A stretch of DNA of 64,000 nucleotides from Branchiostoma floridae (lineage: Eukaryota; Chordata; Leptocardii; Amphioxiformes; Branchiostomatidae), in the NCBI RefSeq assembly GCF_000003815.2, contig NC_049981.1, forward strand, positions 28,918,917 to 28,982,916, written 5' to 3'. Under the pieces are notes generated by a model that was not told where the DNA came from, searched no databases, and saw nothing but the letters and a program-made list of their open reading frames with translations. Each line of letters starts with the position of its first letter. Positions within the stretch are counted from its first letter, which is position 1. Shown piece after piece: positions 12,057 through 24,700 of this stretch. Made by a program: the position numbers and the translations under genes.

Positions 12057-14419
12057 TATACAAAGTAATTCATCAGTGGTTGATGATAAGATTCTTTTCA
12101 AGTCAGTTACTGAAGTCATAGTCGACTTCAAAAGCTGTTCTACATGTAGTTCTTTAACCTCAGTTTAAGTTGTTTCACAACAATGTGACTATGTAAAAAT
12201 ATGACATTTACCTTTAATACCATTTTTTTGCACAGCAGAATTTTAGACATGGTCTCATCATTTAACTCCAGTATGGAGAACTCAGATTCTAACACATCAC
12301 ATGCACCTAAACTTACATGTACAGCTATGGGTCATACAATGTATCAGAATTGGTGATTACAGAGATCCCAATCAGATGGGAATCATAGATATCCTTTTAA
12401 AGTTAAAACACAGAATTCAATTCACGTCATTTAAGATCATTGGATTATTTTCACTTAATTTACAATTGGGAAACCACCATGACACATCCCTTGCATCCTG
12501 ATTGGAGTTTACATCCACAGTGACTCTGGGCAGGACCTCTGCTTCCTTAACATAGATATACAAGTATGTGTAAATATACGTATATACAGGCTCTAATCTC
12601 AATCCTTTCACCTTAATTCTTCATTCTTGTATCTTCTTTGCTCACTGACTCAATCCAACCTTGTCTTAAAAACAGAACTAAAGGCCTTAACCTTAAAGAA
12701 ATCCAAAGTTGTATATAAAAGTATATAGTTGTGCAACGGATAAACTATAACCAAAAGAAGTAACACTTATTGTGCGTATGATAGTTATGGTACAATCACA
12801 TATTAGTTGGTCCATAAAAGGACAACATGTAGATAAAGTGCTGAAAGATATCTTCTTAACTGTTTACGAATATCACAGGCTAGAAATTGCACAGATTATT
12901 ACAGGGTACATAAAAAATTTCATAAGACTCAAAACAACACTCTTTCAGGTTGATAAATAAAGGACAAACTCATATATTTACATAAACTACACAGTAAGTT
13001 CTAAAACATGCAGAAATTCCCATAATCATTTAACATATAAAGTTACAAAACTACTGCATGATAGTGGATTCTCATCCAAAATGTAAAAGGTCAAAATTAA
13101 TGACTCATATCCTACATTTTCCATGGTCCACACACGAGGTAAAACACAGCATATCAGCCTCCTACCTAGTATAATCATTTAATCATAATTTATCACATCA
13201 TCGTTACTGAAGAATTTCTTTATTGTCCCGACGATTTGAAATTCTTCCAACTCCACTTCCTGTTGGGCGGAACTTCTCTTCCCAGAAACCATAGCAACCG
13301 TCTCCATAGCAACCCACAGCCTGTAAACATGACACCTGTGACTATCCAGAATGCCTTTGGGTCCTGTAAACAAATACTACAACTGTAAGATACAAAAACA
13401 GCATAGAGGAGATGAAAAGTTGACATTCTAAATGACCATAAAATATACAATTTGTCTTGACAGTTTAGTTTCTGCCAGACCTCCTGGCTGTTCTAAAGAA
13501 GTTGTAAAAAAACCTTGTCAAACTACAGTACATGGCTGGCAGGGGGACTGAGCTAGCACCAGAGCTCAAAGACCTCAGAGGCAAGCAAAGCTAACTCATG
13601 TCACCAATAGCTAGTAATACCCTATTTTGGCTGATTTTTGTTTCTGTGTCAGGAGGCTTTGTTTTCAGTGTGTCTATGCGTTATGTTCTTGTGTGTCAGT
13701 AATTATCAGAATACACTGTCAGTTGATAATAAGTGGTAGTAAGTGACTGGCAAGGTGGTGTTACTGTAAAGGTGAGACTTAAGATCACTGGATATTTTTA
13801 CAGTGATCTTAAGGCTGAAAGGCTTAAAGGCTACAGTGACAGGAAGTATCAGACAAATTGTGGAATCACTGGAAGAGGTTACTAATTAATTCACTGGGAA
13901 GTGTTGTTTTTGGTCTATGTTTTTGAAGTCGTATATTTTACATGTACAAATGTAATCCAAATATTTGCAAAATATATGGACTACAATTAAACAAGACATA
14001 TGAAAAACAGATAATATATTTCACAGAGGTATGACTATTTCAAATGGCCCAGGAGGTTTGGTATAAAAAAACTAATAACATATACCTCTTCAAATGAAGA
14101 CAACAGGTTCATGCCGAAGGCTGTTCCCAGCATTCCAAACAGCGCGATGGAGAATGTGCCCATCGTCAGCTGTACGTTCAGTCGCATCATCACGTTCCTG
14201 TGACTGTAGGAAGGAAGTCATCCATTGGTCAGAATACCTGAAGAGCACACTGAGAATTTACATGTTGTCCATGCGTTACAATACTAGTAACGAAGAATAA
14301 AACTGAATGACTTTTAGTTTGAAAAAACAGATGGGACATGGAATATGTTTAGAATCGATTTTAAGTTTGGGTTAAAATTTTTGTCCATCCCCACAAGGAA
14401 ATTTGGTCCCAGGATGGAG

Positions 14420-14706
14420 GGACAATGGCCTAGTGGTTAGAGTGTTCGCCTTGCATTCGGTAGGTCGTGAGTTCGATCCCCGGCCGAGTCATACCAAAGA
14501 CTTTAAAAAATGGTACATGCTGCTTTCTCTGCTTAGCACTCAGCACTAATGAGGAAGAGTATGGAAGTTAAACACACATCACTACCAGCGGACCAGCCCC
14601 CTGCTGTAGTGGCTTGCACATGTGTGGCCCAAGGGCTACAGAAATGGAGATGGGCGCCACCCCTACGCATCTGTTACTGATGTACGGGCAACTTTAACTT
14701 AAAAAA
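14420..14706 (+). mobile_element. tRNA-derived SINE
   Basis: Has pol III promoter boxes like a tRNA: A box TGGCCTAGTGG near 14426 and B box GAGTTCGATCC near 14470. A body of about 220 bases follows, with 'tgctgctttctctgctta' and 'ccctgctgtagtggcttg'. Absent from the paralogous intron at ~36735. The flanks share GGATGG and GGACA, an imperfect target duplication. Confidence 0.8.
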
Positions 14707-15206
14707 TGGATGGACAGACCCTTGAGATGTACAGCCCTGGTTCTCAACAACCCCCACCTGTCAAGGTTCATGAAGATGATCTGTTCCGAGTCCTCTATCA
14801 GGTCCTTGACCTCAGCGACCCTGTTGACGATGTCCTCTGGCCCTTCCCAGGCAGTTCTCCAGGAGGAGCTCCATCTCATCCACATGGCTGAGATGGTCAG
14901 ACTTGCTGGTAGCCCTGACCATGAACAAAAAAATGTAGTCTCTAAGCAGATCAGAAAGGATCAGACTCATTCTCAGTGTTTTACATGTGTTTGTTTATTT
15001 GTGTGTGTTTGATGTTGCAACATTGGTACATCTGGTTGGAGGTAGTTGTGAATGTGTCTCTCAAGTACAATCTTTTACTAATGCATAGTGATATCTGTAT
15101 AGTTATTACATATGTTAGTCTTTCCTGTTTAGTAAGTAGAATTCAAAGATTTATTTTGTATTTCTATTTTGTAGTTTTCCATACAAAAGTCATTACTTTT
15201 TGTCGC

Positions 15207-15385
15207 ATCTGTAACAGTGGGGTTCAAGCGCTGCCAAACTAACCACGCTAATAGCTCTTGAGCTTTTGGTGTTGTGGTTTGCACGTTGAATTTGTGATCC
15301 GGCTGCCCGGGTTCGGCACGAGTTCGAATCCCAGGAGTCGAGATGTTGTTTCTTTCTGTTCTACTCGCCCCTCTGGTTGTTTCAC
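15207..15385 (+). mobile_element. short tRNA-like insertion
   Basis: About 180 bases absent from the paralogous intron (at ~37232). Contains TGGTGTTGTGG and GTTCGAATCCC, spaced like tRNA A and B boxes. Probably a small SINE. Flanking duplication not clear. Confidence 0.55.
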
Positions 15386-15577
15386 ATCAACAAACCTTCA
15401 TCATGTATCATAATTGGTAACCCCCTCCTCATAGGATAACTCTACGATACAAATACCAAAGATACAAATACTTACATGGTATTGGTGATCTTGTCAGTCA
15501 GACACATCTCTTCTATAGAGTCATCATAGTCTAAGATGTCTGTCAAGACTTCTACATAGTCCTTCACATCCGTCTGG

Positions 15578-15860
15578 GGGTTCGCTTAAAAGGCTGGGCT
15601 GTCTACCAGGCCAGGCTACCTGGCCTGTCTACCTGGCCTGGCTATCACGTCAGGCTACTCAGATCCCCCCATTCATAGCCCCATCATATGGCATTCAGCT
15701 GATTGACAGGCATAGTAATTGCTAATCTCCCGACCCTGCAAGTGACCTGAGGTTGGCCTGTCCACCACTGGCTGGGCCCTTCGGGAATGCAGCGTCAAGA
15801 ACACAAGTTCCAGTATACTGACTGTTTGTGTATGTTTGTGGGTGTGTAAGTGTGGGTGTG

Positions 15861-15918
<58 letters not shown>

Positions 15919-16630
15919 ATGGGCTTGCCAGCAACAGAAATTTGTTTCTTTATTGAATATCTATCTTCTAGAACAGAAACCATCTCAGCTCGTGCAACAG
16001 GAAGGAAGAGCATAAATCACTGTAAAGCTATACTTGTACTGACCAGGGGGGGGGGGTATAATTGCATGTACCTCCTTGTTCTCTATGCTAGTATGTCATG
16101 TTGACATACACAATCTCGATAGTCACATAGCCTTTTTGAGGCTGTGGATTGTTATCCAATGTACAGTTTGTTGTGTCCAGGACAGAGCTCAATCCTCTCA
16201 TTCCATTGCCAATAATCTCTCCAACCCCCTTGTACAATTTGGAGTGGGGAAAGTACTGTAAACAGCACAGATTTTGTGACATGTCAAAGGATTTGAACCC
16301 AGGAACTCTGTTTTCTAGGTCTTACACCCTAAAGTATTTACTCAACACAGTACTCAGGTACAGTACTTGAATGTGTTCCTGACATCCTGCAAGGAAGGCC
16401 TACCAGACACATTCCCGAAGGGTCCAGCCAGTGGTGGACAGGCCAACCTCAGGTCACTTGCAGGGTTAAAGATTAGCAATTACAATGCCTGTCAATCAGC
16501 TATTTTGGCTGAATACCATATGATGGGGCTATGAATGGGGGGATCTGAGTAGCCTGACGTGATAGCCAGGCCAGGTAGACAGCCCAGGTAGCCTGGCCTG
16601 GTAGACAGCCCAGCCTTTTAAGCGAACCCT
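15578..16630. mobile_element. long-TIR DNA transposon (non-autonomous) in MRS2 exon 7 copy
   Basis: Ends GGGTTCGCTTAAAAGGCTGG and its inverse. The inverted arms extend about 220 bases each (15578-15800, 16400-16630) and include 'aggttggcctgtccaccactgg'. CCGTCTGG is duplicated on both sides (15570-15577, 16631-16638). Removing the element and one copy of this word restores the 114-base exon. An 8-base target fits hAT or P-like elements. No transposase was recognised. Confidence 0.85.
15862..15914. repeat. (TG)n microsatellite
   Basis: About 26 uninterrupted TG units inside the transposon at 15578-16630. Confidence 0.95.
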
Positions 16631-16883
16631 CCGTCTGGAACTCTGTCAGACTGTAGGAGCAAAAATAAGACAAATTCTTGGTAACTGTAACTTAAAAACC
16701 AAGCTTTGTACTAAGTGCATGATTAGACCAAAGGTACTTAATGTTTGTCATACCGTTTTGTGCAGGCTTTAACAGCTAATACAACACAATACAAAGGTTT
16801 ACACAACTGGAAAAGTTTTATAAATCATTTTGATGTCTCAGTTGTCATCTTCTATCTTCTGTGAGTGAACCTCAAACCCTCAT

Positions 16884-17259
16884 CAGGGCTTGAAATACTG
16901 GGTGCCTGTGCACCCAGGTGCACCCAAAATTGAAACTGTGCACCCAATTTTTTTCAGTGGGTGCACAGGGTGCACCCAGATATTTTCTTAGGTTTATGTA
17001 TGGAAAGATATCATGTATACTAGATCTAGTATACATCATATTCTTGACATCTAAGTGTTAGAATGATAATAAAAATGTCTGTCATGTTACTTGTTTAAGA
17101 ATTTGATAGCTTGTAACTAATATAAGTAAGTTTTGTTAGTAGTTTGTTTTAAAATTCTACTTAAATTTAAGTGGTGCACCCAAAAATATTTTGGCGCACC
17201 CAATTTTTTAAGCTGGGTGCACCAGTGCACCTAATCCCAAAAATGAATTTCGAGCCCTG
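16884..17259. mobile_element. hAT-like MITE (ggtgcaccca family), upstream copy
   Basis: Ends CAGGGCTTGAAAT and ATTTCGAGCCCTG. Inner arms are dense in 'gtgcaccca' and its inverse. A shorter copy sits at the same intron position at 37678-37991, so the insertion predates the duplication. The interior holds the palindrome atgtatactagatctagtat (continuing acat). Confidence 0.75.
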
Positions 17260-18540
17260 CTTATCAACATTTCAAAGCAAAAAAAAAAAAAAAAATTCAG
17301 ACCTCTTCCTATACTGCAGCAGCACCCTGAGTTTGGACCTGTCCACAGACATGAAGCTAGGTTCCACCAGATCAGTCAGGACCTGCAGTATGGCCGGCTC
17401 TAACACATCCAGCTCCTGCTTCAGACTACTGATCTGAAACAACAGAAATGTCACATGTCAGGTACACTGTTGGAGCTGGGATTTGTTTTGGTGCACACTG
17501 ATATGATGTGGAGTAAGGATCAATATCTTGTGTTGTCAAATTCGTCACCTCATGTTAAGAAGAAAGGACTACTGTATTTTTTTCCTCGCTCTTTCCCTCT
17601 CAGATCTAACTGTACTCCCACCATTTTTCCATCATTTTTTTTTTCACATGGTCTCTCAACAACCATTGCTTACTACACTCACTCTGTAATTTAAGATGGC
17701 CTCCAAACCCTTGAACTCCAGTGGGAGATGAGCTACAGGAGAAGAGTTATCTCCCTCCAGCTGGGTCTGTAATTCACCCAGGAGGACCTTGTCTCTGGGC
17801 TCCTCATGGTCCAGGATGTACACACAGTCAGGGCTGACGATTGCCTTTATTTCCTGAAATACAATTATGATACAGTTTTTTTATTTCTTTTATTAAATTT
17901 CTTTTGTTTCAATACTGGGTAGTCTTACAGGGTTCCAATAAAAGCATAATAACAATAAAAAGTATATAGATTTACTAGGACTTAAACAACGGAAAGGAAA
18001 TGGGTCTGAACAACATGGAAATTATGGCAGAAGCAGCACAAGACCAATGCAACAGTGTTGCGGGACCTAAGGTCTAAGGTAAGGTAAATAATGTAACCTT
18101 TATCTTTGTTATATTTGTCTGACCCTTACTGGTATACCTTCAAGTCCTCAATGAAAAGCAGCCTGCAGGCCAAATTGAGCTTCTCCGGTATAAACAAACC
18201 AGTACCTAGCAACTATGTGGTGACTTTACCTAAGAAATAATTTCCCAGCAAATGCAGGACGTTTCTGGACTGCATGTATCTGGGTAAAAAAAAGAAGGGG
18301 TACAGACAAATACATTGAACCCGAGTGTACCTCCATCCTGATGATGATTGCCGTGTCCCTGGGCTGGAGGATGGTCTGCTGTTGGAACCGCAGGTCCCGT
18401 ACCTGCAGACCTAACTCCTGGCACAAGGCTGGCTTCCTGATGTCTGAAACAACAACTTTCTGCATCAGGGTCTACTACTTCATGCAAATTAAGTTAGGTT
18501 ACATTCTCTAGCAAAGTAGTACAAAACTGCAGCTTTGCAG

Positions 18541-18721
18541 CCACGAAACCTCCTGCTTCAACTGTGCCGAGTGTGGTACCAACCTGAGAAACTCTGTCTA
18601 CATCATGATGGAAGGAAACTACTACTGCGAGAAGGATGCCATCGCCAGGGCCAAGCCGCCACCCGGATACGACGTGATCCTCCTTGACCCAGCAGGAGGG
18701 AAAACTGGGTACATGTACTAA
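18541..18721 (+). CDS. ALP-type LIM half-domain and C-terminus (terminal exon)
   Basis: Encodes HETSCFNCAECGTNL, then YYCEKDAIARAKPPPGYDVI and a stop after GGKTGYMY. Vertebrate ALP proteins (PDLIM1-4) end in the same way, with 'ARxRPPEGYD' after their single LIM domain, so this is the last exon of an ALP-like isoform. AATAAA at 18988-18993 and 19111-19116 supports transcript ends here. The first LIM zinc-binding half should be on an earlier exon not present in this window. Confidence 0.7.
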
Positions 18722-21700
18722 AGAAGCCCTCAGCCTTCTCTGTCTACAATCTGCATTCAACTGTCGCATCTGCATTTGTTTAAGTTTCCCTCGTGTTATC
18801 CTCTTTTGCTCCTCTAGTAAAGTTTGAAAACATCTGTTATACTCTTTCCTGTGCTTGACAATGTGTTTGAATTAATATGTGTTATTTTCAAAAGTATTTC
18901 TATGGAGAGAGCAGTTGAGAAGGAAGATGACGTATAATGCTGAATGTACTTGAATTTTTGCCAGTCAGGGTTATGAGGAGGGATTTGAATAAAAGAGCTT
19001 TTTACTTTGACATTTTAATCTATATCTTTATCCATTTGGTACCATTGTAGCTGTTCATAATTTTTATGTAGAAAAATGTATTAAGTAACGATGATATAGC
19101 AATCTTTTGGAATAAAGCATTCATTATCCTGCTATGCGGACTATATATTTAAAATGCATACATATATCATAAAGCTATAAAAAAACTGCTGAGTGATGTA
19201 AAGATAATAGTAGATTATTCATTGTGACAAATTAAGTGTCTAAAGATGATACAAAAACCACAAGATAGTAAAATGTATTGTAGATCTTTTGTTTATATGT
19301 ATTTATAGTTTTAAAAACATTCTTGATTTATTGAGTCTGTCTTTTCTTTCTTGGTCTAGATATGTTGAGAGCTTCTTATATCCACACATTTTCAGCACCC
19401 ACCAATCTACATTTTTGTAATCTATCCTCATAATTATACACCTATCAGTTACATACATACGCGTAGCTCAGACATTCTTGTTGTTGTAGATGGACCTGAA
19501 CACTTATTGTACCGTTCCATGCAAAGCAGTCTTGTTATTTGGAACACTGTAACAACACAGTTAAGTCGAAATAGTGTGAACGTATGAGTAGTTTTTCAAG
19601 AAATTGTTCAGGCACTCATCGTGCTATCTGGCTCCAAATTAAATTATACTGGTTATACCATGTATAACCTTGATTCACCACTCAATAACCAGTAACACTA
19701 CTCATTTCCTAACATGCACACACAATTTCCCGTCTCGTTGAAGTGCGCCAGCAGCACCAACGGCCACCACGGCTCCCAGCGGCGTGGGGCGTCCTGCCGA
19801 CCAGAGGAGACGAGTCGTCCGCGGAGACCGCCAGGACCGCAAGGCCAAGCCCATTGTCTACGCCAAGATGGGGGCCGCAGGGTCCAGGACTCCGCTTTGT
19901 GACAGCTGCAACCAGATCATCAGGTGCATATACTCACTTGTATACATTACACAGTCAGGTTTAATTGTCTGTTGTTCCCTGTTTTTGTAAGGGCTAGATA
20001 GATGTTGTGGCTTGATGGCAACAAAAAGTTGGCACATTACTTATGTGGAAGTGACAATAACCTTCAGGAAGATGACCCATGTAGTGCATAACTATTACTT
20101 CAAAAATTGTGGGTTTTGGCTGATATGGCTGTCCATGGTATCTCAGTCTCTACAAAGAAAGTTAACCCGTAAATAGTTTCATCAGGTTGGTAGATCAATC
20201 GAACAAAGTTGTCATCGTTTCACAACCTTCTTTTATTCTTCCGTAGACGTTTCGGTGACTGTCACCTTCATCAGTACAAAATGAAACATACTAACGTTAT
20301 CGGTGCGATATGAACTATACAAAGTGCAATCCGAACTTAACCTATTGTATTGTGATGTCACAAAGTGGCAAGGATGATTAACGTATCACGTTTGAGAACA
20401 TTCCATGTCAAGTAATCACGTCACAATACAATAGGTAAAGTTTGGATTGCACTCTGTGTTGTTCATATCACACCGATAACGTTAGTATGTTTCATTTTGT
20501 ACTGATGAATGTGACAGATAGTCGCCAAAATGTCTATGGAAGAATAAAAGAAGGTTGTGAAAAGATGAAGACTTTGTTCGAAAGAAAGTTAACATTTTAA
20601 TTTCATGCAGTGGGGCTTCAATGTCGATAAACACGTGGGTTGTGACTGCTTTTTCTAAAAAATCCTTGTCATATCGTACACCAGGGGTCCGTTTGTGGTT
20701 GCCATTGGCCGGTGCTGGATGCCTGACTGTTTCACGTGTGCTCACTGTAAGTGACTAACCTGATCGAGATGGGCTTCGTGGAGGAGGAGGGTCAGCTCTA
20801 CTGTTCCACGCACTACAAGGAGTTCTTTGCCCCTCTGTGTGGCAAGTGTAACGAGCCCATTGCTGAGGTGGGTGGGCTGATATGTGTACATGTCCAGGGT
20901 TTCTGGCTAAAATCATTTTAGTTAAGACTTGAAGTGATGTTAGACTGAATTGACAAGTTTCAATGCTTGACTAAATCTCATGTTTTGGAGGTAAAAATAT
21001 TTTCTATGTAAGAGTAAGTTCAGAGTTCCTTTTTTGAAGGATGAATAAATCCGACATAGAATGTGTGATTTTATCAACAGTGCAGGTGTTTGTGTTGAAA
21101 CCAACAGTGCTTATTGTTTCCTTGATCATGATGATGGGGATCATGGAGAGACTACTGCTTAAGTCATCTGTTACATTCCAAACTTCAAATTAATGGAGAT
21201 TTTGCATAAAACCTTGCGTAGCCAATCACAGCTATATACTTATAGAGCATGGTACTTTGTGTGACATAACCTGTAATTGTGCTGTTTGCTGCCTGGGTGG
21301 TGAAAATGATGTCTTGATGCATGGTGTGGCCATAACAGGGCTCTAGCCAGCTCGAAATTTTTTTCCGTCAGCCAATTTCAATGAATCGTCGTGAAAACCA
21401 CGAAAATTCATTTTCCCAATGACACTACAAAGTAGTAAATGTTGCCATTGACACCTTGAAAAATGGGTTTTAATGAGATTATCGTATGCGAAAGAGTGCC
21501 GACACACATTGTCAACAAGCATAACAATAGCAAAACAAACAGTGTGTGGCTTTTACAGCCATGGACGGCGTCCCCAAGCCGCCTGTAGCTTCCACCAAGG
21601 ATTTTTGTCCATCAAGGTTGACGGATTGGTTTTAAAAATTTTCCGTCAGACGCAGCAAATTTCCGTCAATTGACGGAAAAACGGTTGCTGGCTAGAGCCC

Positions 21701-24700
21701 TGGGCCATAAGTATCTTTAGCTGGTCCCTGACTGGCAGCATGGATCAGGTTTGGAGCAGTGAAAGCCAGAACGACTGGATTTCAGGTTATGGCGTAGTGG
21801 TGCAGATGTGAATTTTAGAGTACAGGATTGACATATGATTGAAATGTTGCTGGTGTTTGAATGTGGTTAAGATACATGCATGCTATTTGTATGTTGTGTG
21901 AATGTCGTTTGGTGTAACTTGATTTTGTGTGTCAGATCTACACACATGTAGCATTACCATTACTTGTTTTTAGATAATGAGGTACATGTATGTAGAGTTT
22001 TTAGTGTGTATTTATCATTAATTGTTTTGTTTGTTGGGATATATTTAGTGTGTCAGACTTGTTGTGCCAAGTTTTATCATACATAATGTGTGTGTATGAT
22101 GGTATGATGTGCATCAACAGATTAAGAATAATACCATTGCTTGCTGTGCCTAAAGCACTGATTTTGTTTTTGTTTGTTTTTTATTTATTTTCTGCACCCA
22201 CTCCAATGGCATGCTTAATGTTGTGTACATGATGACACCATTGCTTTCATCCACAGACGTCCCGAAAGCTCCATGGTAGCAACGTGCACGTTACAGTGAA
22301 AGCTGTGAGTTGCCTGCATGCACGCATAGTAGTTCTGCTTCCGATCCGCATGATTAATAGATACAGTCACCCTGCATGTCATAGATTAGAGTGTTAACAG
22401 CATGTTTTTAATCCATTTTTAAGAAATGACGGAACTCAAGTAATAATGAATATGATAAATGATAATGTATAATACAGGTATATTATATTAATTGACAGAT
22501 TTCTTGTTTACTGAAATCAAGTAGGAAAATTGAGTACTTCTTAACCATCTCATGAGCTTGTGAAAAGTACAAGTTTTGGTAAAACATTTCAGGATTAAAA
22601 CGTTATAGAAGTTGATAATGCCATTTCTGCCTCAGTTGTACCTTCCAGTTTGGGTAGAATTGTCCTCCATTTGATAACATTTTTTTTCCATTTTCTGAAC
22701 AAAAACCTTTTTGAGGGAGAATCTGTACATTTTGTAATCTGACATGAGGTTCAAAAAGGAAAAATAGTAAAATTGATTGAATGTGAATAAGGCATAAGGT
22801 TGTGTTCTTTTTGGTCACTATGATTCTTCACATCATATACCTCAATTATGAAAAATTACTCTGGATGTAAGGGGAGGGTGAAATAATTAATTAGGCTAAG
22901 TTTTATCATAGACAATAACTTCTGTGATTGGCTTATCTCTCCTCTCTCCTCCAATAGGAATCCATCATTGCAAATGACCTGCAGTTCCATAAGCACTGCT
23001 TCCTGTGTGCCAAGTGCAGCTGCCAACTGGACCCCAACGGCTACCATCTGTGGGAGGGTGCACAGATCTGTGATACATGTGAGTAAAGGAACCTTGCCTC
23101 TGGACCAAAGGTTTAAAGTTTGGATCCGGATCGTTCGTTGTCTCTCAACTCGCATGGAAATCAAAGTGAAAGCAATATTTTAGTGTTCTACACACTGTTG
23201 ACATTGACGTAGACATATTAATACCTCAATTACAACACCAATGTTAACTTTTTGTATTTGACAGTTTTTAAGATGAAGTCCCGACTCACAATGCAAAGTC
23301 TCCTGAGGTATTGCCAAGAAACTCATTGTTAACCAAGTTATGATGTTACTGGCAAGCTCACGACAACCTTATGACCTGCCATGAATAATCACAAATATTA
23401 ACAAGATAACAATTTTGTATAGTGTATATAATATAGTCTGTATATAAGTCTTTTTTTTCCTTGTATGTACATTGTATTTATGTTTTTTGTAAATACCCAG
23501 GGCCTGTCTGAAAAGCAGTGCCCAGTCACTGAGAGGTTCAACCTGGTAAAAAAAACAGAATTAATAAAAACAAATAGAGGTGACTGCACTAGACAATATG
23601 AACTGTCTTGCTACCTGTAGGCGTGTATGTGACCTGAGTAACCTGAGTCCATTGTCTACCTAGGCTTTTCCAAGACCATGTCTACCAAGTGCATTGGTTG
23701 TGACTTCCCCATCGAGCCTGGCGATCGCTGGCTAGAGGCCCTGAACTGTGCCTGGCACACGGAGTGCTTCTGCTGTGCTGTAAGTACTTCAAACATAAAA
23801 CAACATCCACAACTTAACAAGGAAACAACTGCCAACAACAACTACCAACTTTCTTCACATTGAAGTATGCTGTTCTTTGCCTGACTTATTCTTTTTTGTA
23901 AATCTACAGAAAAAAATGCTTTGACCCTATATAGCATGTTAACACTCGAAGAAGTGATTCTCAAGCCCGATCATATACCTTCTTATTAAGAAGAAGTAGG
24001 AGATTAGATCAGATAAAGTTTAAAGTCAAAGTCTGCAATAGAATCAAGTACTGACATGTGATTGGAGTGGATTTTCAGATTGGAGGACATCTTATCTCTT
24101 CTGCAATGACATGTATTCTAAATGTTTGTCAGGTTTTTCTGTCTGTTTATTGCTTGAATTCATAGGGTATCATGTGACTGTGCAAGTGTGGCTGTATGAA
24201 GGTCATGTGTAGCAGTGATCGATTCTTTTCATCAACTCTTTTAATCTGTCGTACTAACACTGGTGACTCTGTGCTGGTCAGTTAGCCCTTCTTTGTTCAA
24301 GCAGGGAGGAATATTCAGTCAAGGCAGTTTTTGATTTTGATCTACATTATTTGTTCGGATATGTATCATATTGAGTTCCAAATCAAGAAGCTGTAATAAA
24401 GGGATTAAAAAAAAAGATCACTTAATTGAGTTTCAAGAAATGTGTACTGCTCCATTTTTCCCTGTAGTTATAATAGGCTGACTCCTGACCAGGGCTGACT
24501 GCTCAGTTAACAGAGAACTTGCTGCTAATGTTAATGTTTTATATCCTAAAAAGTGTCTTTTTTCGTCTCTCTTGACTTCCTCATGCTTTGCTGTCCTGCC
24601 CATCCGTCTGTTCTCCATTCGTCCGTCCGTACATCCGTCTGTGCGTGTCTAGGTCTGCCAAGCCGACTTGGAAGGCCAGCCTTTCTACGCTAAGGGCAAG

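Larger units (their letters stand above)
10901..12150 (+). pseudogene. HNMT-like methyltransferase fragment (broken)
   Basis: Holds only the end of exon 4 (10901-10930, donor present) and exon 5 (11537 to about 12145) of the gene intact at 32031-33801. Exons 1-3 and most of exon 4 are lost in the 5.4 kb deletion. Exon 5 lacks one C at about 11641, which shifts the frame after the codons for VKQC. It also has about 38 extra bases (11666-11703) containing a repeated 'agatcgtaata', a 208-base MITE (11849-12056), and a changed 3' end. It cannot make a functional methyltransferase. Confidence 0.85.
13220..18443 (-). pseudogene. MRS2: MRS2 magnesium channel fragment (exons 4-10, broken)
   Basis: Exons on the minus strand: 18331-18443, 17683-17853, 17303-17433, 15476-15577 plus 16639-16650 (one exon split by a transposon), 14758-14914, 14086-14203, 13220-13363. 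Lengths match the intact gene except the 14758-14914 exon, which has one extra base near 14839 and so a frameshift. Exons 1-3 are missing because the copy stops at 18536. GMN and the two membrane segments are still encoded. Some differences from the intact copy are silent; for example, the last two codons of 17683-17853 still read Tyr-Arg with three changed bases. Confidence 0.85.
5585..18536. repeat. segmental duplication, upstream copy
   Basis: Matches 22350-39746 almost base for base over long stretches, in the same order and orientation, except for a missing segment equal to 27733-33172. The internal join is at 10899-10901 and shares GG with both parents. Copy-specific insertions: LINE end (6350-6681), hAT MITE (11139-11482), exonic MITE (11849-12056), SINE (14420-14706), tRNA-like insert (15207-15385) and exonic transposon (15578-16630). 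Identity ends at 18536, four bases before a LIM exon. It can be a true tandem duplication or a second haplotype assembled in series. Confidence 0.85.

Noticed and set aside
14424-14490. tRNA gene
   Set aside because: A and B boxes are present, but there is no cloverleaf acceptor pairing, and a ~220-base SINE body follows.
15305-15345. 'ttcggcacgag', resembling a cDNA-library adaptor, as a sign of vector contamination
   Set aside because: It sits within a tRNA-like insertion with genomic flanks matching the paralogous intron. An 11-base match is weak and probably chance.
15722-16104. His-Thr and Val-Cys repeat open frames
   Set aside because: They are translations of the (TG)n microsatellite in both directions.
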